DNA from: Simplicispira metamorpha
GTDB lineage: Bacteria; Pseudomonadota; Gammaproteobacteria; Burkholderiales; Burkholderiaceae_C
Length of the DNA stretch: 64,000 nt
Assembly (NCBI RefSeq): GCF_004341365.1
Contig: NZ_SLXH01000025.1
Span: forward strand, 1 to 64,000
Direction of reading: 5' to 3'
A program made the position numbers and the translations under genes. The notes beneath the pieces are model-generated. The model saw only the letters and a list, made by a program, of their open reading frames with translations. It was not told the origin of the DNA and made no database searches. Positions 9,596-16,423 of this stretch are shown here, in pieces (positions within the stretch are counted from its first letter, which is position 1; each line of letters opens with the position of its first letter).

Positions 9596-10537
9596 ATGGA
9601 AATCACGTCCCTGACCGTGCTGGTGGACATTCTGGACGCGGGCAACTTGAGCCAGGCCGCGCGCAACCTCAAGATGACGCGCGCCAACGTCAGCTACCAC
9701 CTCAGCCAGCTGGAAAAATCAGTGGGCGTGCAGCTGGTGCGCCGCACCACGCGCCGCGTCGAGCCCACCGAGGTGGGCCTGCGCCTGTACCAGCATGGCC
9801 GCGCCATCCAGAACGAGATGCGGGCCGCGCGCGAAACCATCGCCACGCTGGGCCAGGGCCTGCAAGGCCGCGTGGGCCTGAGCGTGCCCAGCGGCTACGG
9901 GCAGATGGTGATGTCGGACTGGCTGATCGACTTCAAGCGCCTGTACCCCGGCATCGTGCTCGATGTGCGCTTTGAAAACCGCGTGGACGACCTGATCCGC
10001 GACGAGGTGGACATTGCCATCCGCGTCATGCCCGAGCCCCCGCCCACGCTGGTGGCGCGCGACATGGGGGCGGTGCGCTACACGGCCTGCGCCTCACGCG
10101 AGTACGCCCAGGCGCACGGCCTGCCCACCGGGCTGGAGGCGCTGCGCACCGCGCCGCTGATCACGGCGGGCGTGGTGGGGCGCCAGCTACGCCTGCGCGC
10201 CTACCAGGGCACGCAGCGCGAAGAGGTGACGCTGGAGCCAACGCTGATCTCCGAGCACTTTCCGTTTCTGCGCCAAGGCATTCTGGCCGGGCTGGGCGTG
10301 GGGCTGGTGCCCGACTACGTGGTGCAAGACGCCGTGGCCAGTGGCGAGGTGCTGACCACGCTGGACGAGTGGCGGCTGAGCATTTTCGGCACACAGATGT
10401 TCATGCTCTATATGCCCGACCGCCACCAGACGCGGGCGGTGCGCACCTGCATCGAGTATTTGCTGGGCCGTGCCCTGCCCGCAGGCACCTCCCCGGCCCC
10501 CACACCGGCCCCGCTGCCCTGCCCGGCCGCGCCCTGA
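9596..10537 (+). CDS. LysR family transcriptional regulator
   Basis: Regulator of 313 residues. The N-terminal winged helix-turn-helix is MEITSLTVLVDILDAGNLSQ followed by AARNLKMTRANVSYHLSQLE; the effector-binding domain begins near residue 90 with GLQGRVGLSVPSGYGQMVMS. I chose the ATG at 9596 because the upstream part of the open frame overlaps the promoter and does not look like protein. It is divergent from the beta-oxidation operon with 130 bp between the starts, the usual layout for a LysR activator of its neighbour. The inducer is probably an acyl-CoA or acid of that pathway (inference). Confidence 0.88.
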   Translation: MEITSLTVLVDILDAGNLSQAARNLKMTRANVSYHLSQLEKSVGVQLVRRTTRRVEPTEVGLRLYQHGRAIQNEMRAARETIATLGQGLQGRVGLSVPSGYGQMVMSDWLIDFKRLYPGIVLDVRFENRVDDLIRDEVDIAIRVMPEPPPTLVARDMGAVRYTACASREYAQAHGLPTGLEALRTAPLITAGVVGRQLRLRAYQGTQREEVTLEPTLISEHFPFLRQGILAGLGVGLVPDYVVQDAVASGEVLTTLDEWRLSIFGTQMFMLYMPDRHQTRAVRTCIEYLLGRALPAGTSPAPTPAPLPCPAAP

Positions 10538-10568
10538 GCGCATAAGCGCCTCTGGCCGGGCGCCCCGC

Positions 10569-11453
10569 TCAATCCAGCGCCAGCGCCAGCGCGATGGGCA
10601 AAAACACCACCGCCGCCACGTTGCCGATCAGCACCATGGAGGCCACCTTGTCGGGCTCTTGCTGGTAGCGCTCGGCAAACATGTAGTTCAGCACGGCGGG
10701 CGGCAGCGCGCCAAACACCAGCACCAGCGCCTGCTCGCGCGCGGGCAAGTCCAGCACCTGGAGCACCGCCCAGGCCAGGCCCAGACCGACGATGGGGCGC
10801 AGCGCCGCACCCAACAGGCCCACGCCCACGGCGGTGATTTTGGAATCGGCCAGGCGCGCGCCCAGGGCAAACAGCATCAAAGGGATGGAGATATCGCCCA
10901 CCATCTTCACCGACATCAACAACGGCGGCCACACCGTAACGCCCGCCAGCCCCACCGCCAGACCTGCCAGCGTGGCCAGGATGACGGGCGAGCGCCACAG
11001 CGTCAGCAGCCGGGTGCGGTGGTCCAGCAGCCAGGCGCCAAACGAGAAATGCAGCAGGTTGGACACCAGAAACATCACCACCGCCGGGGCCAGCGCCGTC
11101 TCGCCAAACGCCAGCACGGCCAGCGGCAGGCCCAGGTTGCCGCAGTTGTTGAACATCATGGGCGGCACCAGGGTTTTGGGCTGCATGCCCAGGGCCTTGG
11201 CCGCCAGCCAACCCACCACGCCCGAGCCCAGCATCATGAACGCCGCCGCCCCGGCCAGCGGCAGGTACTCGGTCAGGCGGAAGTCTTTGCTGACCATGGC
11301 GGCAAACACCAGCGCGGGCACGAACACATCCATGTTCAGCTGGTTGGCGTGGCTCAGGTCGGGGCGGCTGCGCCGTCCCACCCAAAAACCCAGGGCGGTG
11401 ATGGCGAACATGGGAAACAAAATGGCAACAATGCGCAGCAGCATGGGAAGCAC
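10569..11453 (-). CDS. AEC family transporter (auxin efflux carrier type permease)
   Basis: Polytopic membrane protein of 294 residues with about ten hydrophobic segments. It starts MLPMLLRIVAILFPMFAITA and carries the conserved PALVFAAM and FNNCGNLGLPLAVL segments of the AEC/mem_trans family; the Asn-Asn-Cys/Asn-x-Gly patch in the crossover region is typical. Bacterial members export or import small carboxylates such as malonate or malate, but the substrate here is unknown. It is convergent with the LysR gene, with only 31 bp between stops. Confidence 0.82.
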   Translation of the reverse strand: MLPMLLRIVAILFPMFAITALGFWVGRRSRPDLSHANQLNMDVFVPALVFAAMVSKDFRLTEYLPLAGAAAFMMLGSGVVGWLAAKALGMQPKTLVPPMMFNNCGNLGLPLAVLAFGETALAPAVVMFLVSNLLHFSFGAWLLDHRTRLLTLWRSPVILATLAGLAVGLAGVTVWPPLLMSVKMVGDISIPLMLFALGARLADSKITAVGVGLLGAALRPIVGLGLAWAVLQVLDLPAREQALVLVFGALPPAVLNYMFAERYQQEPDKVASMVLIGNVAAVVFLPIALALALD

Positions 11454-11461
11454 CGAAGAAT

Positions 11462-11489
11462 AAAAAAAGCCTGCGGTGGCAGGCAGGCT
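11462..11489 (-). terminator. rho-independent terminator after the YbhB-type gene
   Basis: On the minus strand AGCCTGC and GCAGGCT arms (11483-11489 and 11468-11474) flank a short loop and are followed by seven T residues. It lies 59 bp past the stop of the YbhB-like gene and just before the AEC transporter start. Confidence 0.8.
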
Positions 11490-11547
11490 CCGATTGTCGG
11501 ACTTTCAGGGGGCGGGCGTCGCCCCCAGCGGCCGCCCAGGCGCTCCG

Positions 11548-12045
11548 TCAGGGGCGGCCATAAGTGGCCGTGAAGCTGGCCTTGGCCAGCGTGTGGGCGT
11601 TGACCATGAAGCCCGCCAGCGCCGCCGTGGCATCGTCGGGAATCTCCAGCTTGGGCACCCCCAGGGCGTGTACGGTGAAGATGTAGCGGTGCGGCTTGTC
11701 GCCTGGCGGCGGGCACACGCCGCCCCAGGCAAAGCTGCCGTAGTCGTTGCGAATCTGGCGCGCACCCGCAGGCAACCCGGCGCTGCCCTGCGCGCCCGCG
11801 TTGGGCGCCAGCGCAGTGGTGGTGGCGGGCACATCCACCACAAACCAGTGCCACCAGCCCGAGCCGGTGGGCGCATCGGGGTCGTACACCGTCACGGCAA
11901 AGCTCTGCGTGCCCTCGGGCGCGCCGCTCCACTGCAACACGGGCGATTCGTTGCGGCCCGAGCAGCCAAAGCCGTCGAACTCGAAATGCTGCGGCACGGT
12001 GCCGCCGCTGGCGATGTCGGGGCTGGAGAGGGTGAATGTGGTCAT
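11548..12045 (-). CDS. YbhB/YbcL family Raf-kinase-inhibitor-like (PEBP) protein
   Basis: PEBP-fold protein of 165 residues. Motifs are FTLSSPDIASGGTVPQHFEF, the ligand-site YDPDAPTGSGWWHWFVVDVP and GVCPPPGDKPHRYIFTVHAL. The cellular role of bacterial members is unresolved. The ATG at 12045 is preceded by AAGGAACCTGCCC; the longer upstream frame runs into the dispersed repeat and was not used. A good terminator follows. Family assignment is firm, function is not. Confidence 0.92.
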   Translation of the reverse strand: MTTFTLSSPDIASGGTVPQHFEFDGFGCSGRNESPVLQWSGAPEGTQSFAVTVYDPDAPTGSGWWHWFVVDVPATTTALAPNAGAQGSAGLPAGARQIRNDYGSFAWGGVCPPPGDKPHRYIFTVHALGVPKLEIPDDATAALAGFMVNAHTLAKASFTATYGRP

Positions 12046-12060
12046 GGGCAGGTTCCTTGG

Positions 12061-12127
12061 TAAAAAATCAGACAAAAAGTGGCTCCAGGGCTTACGTGGC
12101 GTGCGCAAGCAGCTATCAATAATGAAG
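12061..12127 (+). repeat. dispersed ~60-bp repeat, copy C (left flank of cassette array)
   Basis: Contains GTGGCTCCAGGGCTTACGTG, then GCGCAAGCAGCTATCAATAA. It separates the YbhB-like gene from hicB and marks the left limit of the AT-rich island. Confidence 0.75.
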
Positions 12128-12131
12128 CCAT

Positions 12132-12153
12132 GTTGGATTGGGCGCAACCCAAC
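12132..12153 (-). terminator. small hairpin downstream of hicB
   Basis: Inverted repeat TTGGG/CCCAA around CGCAA, nested in a GTTGG/CCAAC pair, 10 bp after the hicB stop. There is no T run, so it is a weak terminator candidate or a degraded recombination site. Confidence 0.3.
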
Positions 12154-12162
12154 CCACGAGGC

Positions 12163-12495
12163 TCAAGATGCCACACGGATACGCAGAGCTTCTTGGGCCA
12201 GCATGTTGATACTTTTACCTTCGGCTTGTGCAGCAATAGCCAATTGTTCATGCAACTCTGGCGGGATTCTGAGATTGAATTTTCCAGAGAAATGCTTTCT
12301 GGGTTCGATGCCTTTCTCGTTGCAAACCTCCAGAAAGACTTGCAAGGATTTCTTGAACTCGGTTCGCAAATCTTCTGGATTTTTGCCATAAAAGTCAGCG
12401 CCACCGTTTAACCCAAGAATCTCACCACGAAAGAGATCAAGCTCTTCGTCGCACTCAATCTTGGCGTGATAGCCGTCCACTGTCATTACGTTCAT
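12163..12495 (-). CDS. hicB: HicB-type antitoxin
   Basis: Antitoxin of 110 residues. The N-terminal half (YHAKIECDEELDLFRGEILG, FYGKNPEDLRTEFKKSLQVF) is the HicB-like partial-RNase-H fold. The C-terminus FNLRIPPELHEQLAIAAQAE followed by GKSINMLAQEAL is a ribbon-helix-helix DNA-binding domain. HicB normally neutralises the HicA mRNA interferase and represses the operon. Here the hicA reading frame, once restored, would overlap the hicB start by four bases (ATGA). Since hicA is frameshifted, hicB may be an orphan antitoxin. Confidence 0.9.
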   Translation of the reverse strand: MNVMTVDGYHAKIECDEELDLFRGEILGLNGGADFYGKNPEDLRTEFKKSLQVFLEVCNEKGIEPRKHFSGKFNLRIPPELHEQLAIAAQAEGKSINMLAQEALRIRVAS

Positions 12496-12736
12496 GGTTC
12501 TACTCCGTGCTGCTCAAGCCATTTGCGAGCGCTTGCGATGGCACCTTTATAGGTATTGAGCGAGGGATGCGGTCTGTGAAAGACACGTACTTCGCCAAAC
12601 AGCACAACCGCCACACGGCAGCCTTCTCGCTCACTGACTGCGCACCCAGCTCCTCAAACAAGCCTTCGATGTCGCGCCACTGAACGTTTGGTCTGGCAAA
12701 GATGAGCTTCAGCGTGCGTTGGTGTTTTCGCTTCAT
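12492..12736 (-). pseudogene. hicA: hicA mRNA interferase toxin, broken by a one-base frameshift
   Basis: The N-terminus MKRKHQRTLKLIFARPNVQW and the following RDIEGLFEELGA match HicA, but frame 0 then becomes nonsense and stops at 12500. Shifting frame near 12632 gives VSEREGCRVAVVLFGEVRVF then HRPHPSLNTYKGAIASARKW and LEQHGVEP, the canonical HicA C-terminus with its catalytic region and the usual ATGA overlap with hicB. The break is best explained by loss of one base in the Glu/Gln-Val codons after LGA. Either the toxin is dead or this is a sequencing error. Confidence 0.85.
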
Positions 12737-12795
12737 CGCCTGATGGTGCCGTTATTTGGTACCTTTTCAAGAATGCAAGGAATCTTTGCCTTGTT

Positions 12796-12854
12796 GTCTA
12801 ACGCCCTGAGTTCAGTCGCCGCCGTAGGCGGTCGGCTGCGACGAATAGTTAGAA
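12796..12854 (-). other. attC recombination site 3 (integron cassette)
   Basis: 59-bp site in the orientation of the genes. The R'' box is TTCTAAC (12854-12848) and the R' box GTTAGAC (12802-12796). Between them are imperfect inverted arms GCAGCCGACCGCC and GGCGGCGACTGAAC around a TAC loop. It begins at the stop codon of the 62-residue gene and is followed by the hicAB leader. Confidence 0.82.
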
Positions 12855-13043
12855 CTATTGCGAATCAATTATTCCTTTTGCTTTTTCAATTGCCTCTGCC
12901 GCATTGCCTGAGGCTAGATCTTTCAAGATTGCTCCCGCTCCGAGAAGAATAAGTCCGACAGCTGCAACTTTTTCTGTAGGAAGATCTTTGGCAGTTTCCA
13001 GCAACTCTTTGAGGCCGGCAGTGATTGAGTCAAGTGTGGACAT
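12855..13043 (-). CDS. small single-pass membrane protein, cassette gene of unknown function
   Basis: Protein of 62 residues that I do not recognise. An amphipathic N-terminal half (MSTLDSITAGLKELLETAKD) leads into one hydrophobic segment, VAAVGLILLGAGAILKDLAS, then a charged tail. It is enclosed by two attC sites: its stop codon touches the attC at 12854, and the previous attC ends 35 bp before its ATG, so it is the sole gene of a cassette. AGAGAAA upstream of the start is a plausible ribosome site. Small membrane proteins of this kind occur in toxin-antitoxin and defence cassettes, but nothing here proves such a role. Confidence 0.65.
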   Translation of the reverse strand: MSTLDSITAGLKELLETAKDLPTEKVAAVGLILLGAGAILKDLASGNAAEAIEKAKGIIDSQ

Positions 13044-13077
13044 TCAGTTTCTCTTTTTGGTGTGATGAAGCTTAATT

Positions 13078-13137
13078 TTCTAACGAATGACTTAAGCCGC
13101 CAGCCGAAGGCAGGTCGGCTTGACTGTATAGTTAGAC
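13078..13137 (-). other. attC recombination site 2 (best conserved)
   Basis: 60-bp site that matches the classical 59-base element closely: R'' GTCTAAC (13137-13131), arm GTCAAGCCG, short loop region, arm CGGCTTAAGTC with the extra unpaired base usual in L', and R' GTTAGAA (13084-13078). Confidence 0.9.
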
Positions 13138-13175
13138 CTATTAATTAGACACAAGTTTTAAACGAATATTTAAAA

Positions 13176-13559
13176 TTATTCACCGCAAATGTAATCAATA
13201 AGTTCATTATATTTTTCATTTAACGCAGGAATATCTTTTTTGCCGTCATACAATGTAATCGAACTTAAACTAGGGAGCCACATGAATTTCACATAGCCAA
13301 CATATGCACCATATGAATTTTTTGCATTCAATTCACCACACACATTTGTATTAATTTTTGTCTCATCTCTTTGTGCGGGTTTTGTAACAACACGGACATT
13401 GCGGAATTTCGCACTATCCGGATCTTTGAGATCGTATTTCGCTACCTCTTTTGCCTTCTCAATTAATTGTTTGTCTTTTTTGACTTCAGCGAATACAGGA
13501 TTTAAAAACACAAAAGTAAAATATAAACATCCCAACAGAGAATGGACAATTTTTTTCAT
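13176..13559 (-). CDS. secreted small protein, cassette gene (DPxSAxFRNV/CGExNAKNSYG motif)
   Basis: Protein of 127 residues with a clear signal peptide (MKKIVHSLLGCLYFTFVFLN, cleavage after VFA). The mature part has LKDPDSAKFRNVRVV and VCGELNAKNSYGAYVGYVKF. I have seen this pairing in many short uncharacterised proteins of mobile elements and cassettes; no biochemical function is known to me. Two mature cysteines (in NVCGEL and YICGE) could form a disulfide in the periplasm. The gene is strikingly AT-rich against the GC-rich surroundings. It is bounded by attC sites on both sides, with its ATG 17 bp after the upstream R' box. Confidence 0.75.
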   Translation of the reverse strand: MKKIVHSLLGCLYFTFVFLNPVFAEVKKDKQLIEKAKEVAKYDLKDPDSAKFRNVRVVTKPAQRDETKINTNVCGELNAKNSYGAYVGYVKFMWLPSLSSITLYDGKKDIPALNEKYNELIDYICGE

Positions 13560-13576
13560 AGAAATTTCATAATTCT

Positions 13577-13634
13577 TAATAACGAACCAAAGTAACCGGC
13601 TGCGAAGCCGTCCGCGTTGACTGCCATGTTAGAG
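13577..13634 (-). other. attC recombination site 1 (degenerate)
   Basis: 58-bp site: R'' CTCTAAC (13634-13628), arms around GGACGGCTTCGCAGCCGG, and a degenerate R' GTTATTA (13583-13577). It starts just after the stop of the gene at 13640. The hairpin GGCTTCGCAGCC is clear; R' departs from consensus. Confidence 0.7.
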
Positions 13635-13639
13635 CTTGT

Positions 13640-14023
13640 TTAGCTTGTGACGATTTCATAAGCCATCACGATTTTCTCGATCTGTATAGATGCGCTCCTT
13701 CTGTCATCCGCGACGGCGGTAATTAACTTTATGTCCTTGTTGTTCGGAACTTCATCAGGGGTAAGTAGTTCGACATCCATCCACTTACCGTCATCGGAAA
13801 TGGCAGATATTCTTCCAATGGCGATTGTGTGGCCGCTAGTGGTTACTAGCCCGAAATACCACTGGTCTTGCATCATTCGGCTTGTATACCAAGCAGGAAG
13901 TATTTCGGCTGCCTTTCCGGCGTTACTTAGCATGCCAATTTTGGCTTTGACCTTCTTCCACTGCTCATTAGAAATCCAGAGGCTGGCTAAGCCTGTCACA
14001 GCACCAATAATTGAAAGAACCAT
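13640..14023 (-). CDS. N-terminally membrane-anchored protein of unknown function, cassette gene
   Basis: Protein of 127 residues from the ATG at 14023. It opens with a hydrophobic anchor (MVLSIIGAVTGLASLWI), followed by a soluble domain rich in beta-strand-like segments (WYFGLVTTSGHTIAIGRISA, KWMDVELLTPDEV). I do not recognise it. I preferred 14023 over the 27-residue longer frame because GGAA precedes it and because a GTTAGAG core at 14056-14062 gives a cassette boundary with a 32-bp leader; the longer start would cross that boundary. AT content and codon use match the other cassettes and not the host genes. Confidence 0.6.
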   Translation of the reverse strand: MVLSIIGAVTGLASLWISNEQWKKVKAKIGMLSNAGKAAEILPAWYTSRMMQDQWYFGLVTTSGHTIAIGRISAISDDGKWMDVELLTPDEVPNNKDIKLITAVADDRRSASIQIEKIVMAYEIVTS

Positions 14024-14055
14024 TTCCAAAATAGCTATCCTTGTACGGCAGTAAA

Positions 14056-14062
14056 CTCTAAC
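14056..14062 (-). other. possible cassette junction core (GTTAGAG)
   Basis: A GTTRRR-type core in the same orientation as the three attC R' boxes, 32 bp before the first cassette gene. I find no convincing R''/L'' partner upstream, so it could be the end of an attI-like site or a remnant. Confidence 0.35.
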
Positions 14063-14284
14063 TAGAATTAGACGGCAGCCATCGTAAGCAAACTGGTCTG
14101 CCAAAAAATATTTATCTATTGGTACACAGGGATAGTATCGAGATAATTATTTTTGGGCAAACCTCAATTTTTCCGGATGACATCGTTTTCCAATCGTGCG
14201 GCACCCGCCGCAGCGGCCATGCCGGGGGCCGTCCCAGCGCCCCAGCTGTTGGATCGCAGAAAACCGGGGCAAGCTTCCAATTCA

Positions 14285-14345
14285 ATGCCAAATCAGCCTC
14301 CAGCCCTTGCGCAGAAAGCGCGAGCAGCTCTTATTTCAGGAGCAT
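14285..14345 (+). repeat. dispersed ~60-bp repeat, copy D (right flank of cassette array)
   Basis: Contains AAATCAGCCTCCAGCCCTTG and GCGCGAGCAGCTCTTATTTC, in the same orientation as copy C, so the array is bracketed by direct copies. Confidence 0.7.
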
Positions 14346-14364
14346 TTACTGATGGCGGCGCGCC

Positions 14365-15360
14365 TCAAATCCGCCCCTCCTCCACCGCATGGCAGGCGAT
14401 GCGGATGCCGCCCAGGCTCAGCAGCGCGGGGCGCTCGGTGCGGCAGCGCGCGTTGGCGTGCGGGCAGCGCGGGTTGAAGGCACAGCCCGGCGGTGGGTTG
14501 AGGGGGTTGGGCACCTCGCCCTGCACCGGGGTGCGCGCGCGGCCCGTGTCGTGCATCTTGGGGATGGCGTCGAGCAACATGCGCGTGTAGGGGTGGCGCG
14601 GGGTGTCGAACAGGGTGTGCTTGTCGGCCAGCTCCACCAGGCGGCCCAGGTACATCACGCCCACCTGGTCGCTCACGTGGCGCACCACGGCCAGGTTGTG
14701 GCTGATGAACAAATAGGTCAGCTGGCGCTGGCGTTGCAGGTCTTTCATGATGTTGAGCACCTGCGCCTGCACCGACACATCCAGCGCGCTGGTGGGCTCG
14801 TCGCAGACCAGAAACTCGGGCTCGGTGGCCAGCGCCCGCGCTATCGAGATGCGCTGGCGCTGCCCGCCCGAGAACTGGTGCGGAAACTTCACCCTGTCCA
14901 GCGGCGACAGGCCCACGCTGCTGAGCAGCTCGCCCACGCGCGCCTGCAATTGGGCCTTGCCGTGGATAAGGCCGTGCGTGCGCAGCGGCTCGGCCACGAT
15001 GTCCTCGACCCGCCAGCGCGGGTTCAGGCTGGCGTAGGGGTCTTGAAAAATCATCTGGATGCGCCGGCGCATGGCTTTGGCGTTGCGGCCCTTGAAGGCG
15101 GCGTGCGCGTCCTGGCCATCAAACGTGAGGCCGCCGCGCGTGGGCTCGTACAGGCCCACCAGCAGGCGCGCCACGGTGCTTTTGCCGCAGCCCGATTCGC
15201 CCACCAGGGCCAGGGTTTTGCCCTTCTCGATCTCGAAACTGACGCCATCGACGGCGTGCAACAGCGCGCGCGGCTTGCCCTCCAGCACGCGGTTGAGCCA
15301 GGGCGCCGAGACATCAAACGTCTTGGCCAGATCGTGCGCCTGCACCAGCGGGGCGTTCAT
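14365..15360 (-). CDS. peptide/opine-type ABC transporter ATP-binding protein (DppF/OppF)
   Basis: ATPase of 331 residues. Walker A GESGCGKST, signature FSGGQRQRISIARAL and Walker B FLVCDEPTSALD are intact. The C-terminal oligopeptide-transporter extension (PLNPPPGCAFNPRCPHANAR) is present. It energises import by the permease pair encoded upstream. Its ATG overlaps the stop of the other ATPase gene by four bases, indicating translational coupling. It is the last gene of the operon. Confidence 0.92.
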   Translation of the reverse strand: MNAPLVQAHDLAKTFDVSAPWLNRVLEGKPRALLHAVDGVSFEIEKGKTLALVGESGCGKSTVARLLVGLYEPTRGGLTFDGQDAHAAFKGRNAKAMRRRIQMIFQDPYASLNPRWRVEDIVAEPLRTHGLIHGKAQLQARVGELLSSVGLSPLDRVKFPHQFSGGQRQRISIARALATEPEFLVCDEPTSALDVSVQAQVLNIMKDLQRQRQLTYLFISHNLAVVRHVSDQVGVMYLGRLVELADKHTLFDTPRHPYTRMLLDAIPKMHDTGRARTPVQGEVPNPLNPPPGCAFNPRCPHANARCRTERPALLSLGGIRIACHAVEEGRI

Positions 15361-16349
15361 GCGCGCACCTCTGGCGGCGCGGCGTGCAGCCAGCAGGCGG
15401 CCTGGGTGGCGCCGGCACTGAGCAGGTCGGGGCGCTGCGCGGTGCAGCGGTCAAAGGCGCGCGGGCAGCGCGGGTGGAAGGCGCAGCCGGGGGGAATGGC
15501 GTTGAGGCGGGGCATGGCACCGTCGATCTGGTTCAGGCGCTCGCGGTCTTGCGCCATGTCGGGGATGGCGGCCATCAGACCCACCGTGTACGGGTGGGCG
15601 GGGTGGTTGATGACCTCGTGTACCGGGCCGATCTCGGCGATGCGCCCGGCGTACAGCACGGCCACGCGGTCGCAGGTTTCGGCAATCACGCCCATGTCGT
15701 GCGTGATGAGCATCACGGCGGCGCCGCGTGCGTGGCACACCGATTTCAGCAGCTGGATGATTTGTGCCTGGATAGACACGTCCAGCGCCGTGGTCGGCTC
15801 GTCGGCCACGATGAGCTGGGGTTCGGCGGCCAGCGCCAGGGCAATCACCACGCGCTGGCGCATCCCGCCCGAGAACTGGTGCGGGTAGTGGTCGATGCGC
15901 TGCGCGGGCGCGGGGATGCCGGTGTCGCCCAGCAAATCAATGGCCCGCTGGCGCGCCTGGGCAGCGCTGACGGGCAAGTGCGCCAGGATGGTTTCGATGA
16001 GCTGCTGGCCCACGGTGTAGAGCGGGTTCAGCGAGGTCAGCGGGTCTTGGAAGATGGCGCCAATGCGCCGCCCGCGAATGTGGCGCATCTGCGCGTGATC
16101 GAGGTGGTCAATGCGCTGGCCGCCCAGCAGAATCTGCCCGCCCGCCACGCGCCCCGGTGGCTCCAGCAGGCCGATGATGGCCGCGCCCGTGAGCGATTTG
16201 CCCGCGCCCGACTCGCCCACCACGCCCAGAATCTCGCCCGGCGCGATGGCAAAAGAGATGTCGTCCAGCGCGCGCAGCGTGCCCCGGCGGCTGGGAAACT
16301 CAACGACCAGGTTCTTGACTTCGAGCAGGGGCGGGGTGGGTGAATTCAT
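15357..16349 (-). CDS. peptide/opine-type ABC transporter ATP-binding protein (DppD/OppD)
   Basis: ATPase of 330 residues with Walker A GESGAGKSL, signature FSGGMRQRVVIALAL and Walker B LIVADEPTTALD, plus the C-terminal extension IPPGCAFHPRCPRAFDRC. It is the second nucleotide-binding subunit of the heterodimeric engine. It is separated from the DppC-like permease gene by 74 bp occupied by a dispersed repeat copy. Confidence 0.92.
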   Translation of the reverse strand: MNSPTPPLLEVKNLVVEFPSRRGTLRALDDISFAIAPGEILGVVGESGAGKSLTGAAIIGLLEPPGRVAGGQILLGGQRIDHLDHAQMRHIRGRRIGAIFQDPLTSLNPLYTVGQQLIETILAHLPVSAAQARQRAIDLLGDTGIPAPAQRIDHYPHQFSGGMRQRVVIALALAAEPQLIVADEPTTALDVSIQAQIIQLLKSVCHARGAAVMLITHDMGVIAETCDRVAVLYAGRIAEIGPVHEVINHPAHPYTVGLMAAIPDMAQDRERLNQIDGAMPRLNAIPPGCAFHPRCPRAFDRCTAQRPDLLSAGATQAACWLHAAPPEVRA

Positions 16350-16355
16350 CGTTCA

Positions 16356-16423
16356 ATTGCTACTTTTTTGATAGCTTCTTGCGCTGATTGTGCAAGGGCT
16401 AGAGGCTGATTTGGCTCAAAATT
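16356..16423 (-). repeat. dispersed ~60-bp repeat, copy E
   Basis: Reverse-orientation copy: TTGCTACTTTTTTGATAGCT at the left and AGGCTGATTTGGCTCAAAAT at the right. It lies inside the operon, between the DppC-like and DppD-like genes. Confidence 0.8.

Larger units (their letters stand above)
14024..14364. other. intergenic region between cassette array and ABC transporter operon
   Basis: 341 bp without a credible gene. The left part is AT-rich and belongs to the island (junction core at 14056). From about 14190 the composition switches to host GC. The right part holds repeat copy D. No integrase or recombinase fragment is visible. Confidence 0.6.

Noticed and set aside
12132-12153. Palindrome after hicB as a fourth attC
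   Set aside because: It is only 22 bp long, its core boxes are in the wrong order (GTTGG before CCAAC when read on the plus strand) and there are no L arms, so it is called only as a weak hairpin.
14153-14590. Plus-strand frame starting in the cassette flank
   Set aside because: It runs through repeat copy D and antisense into the DppF-like gene, with no ribosome site and no recognisable domain.
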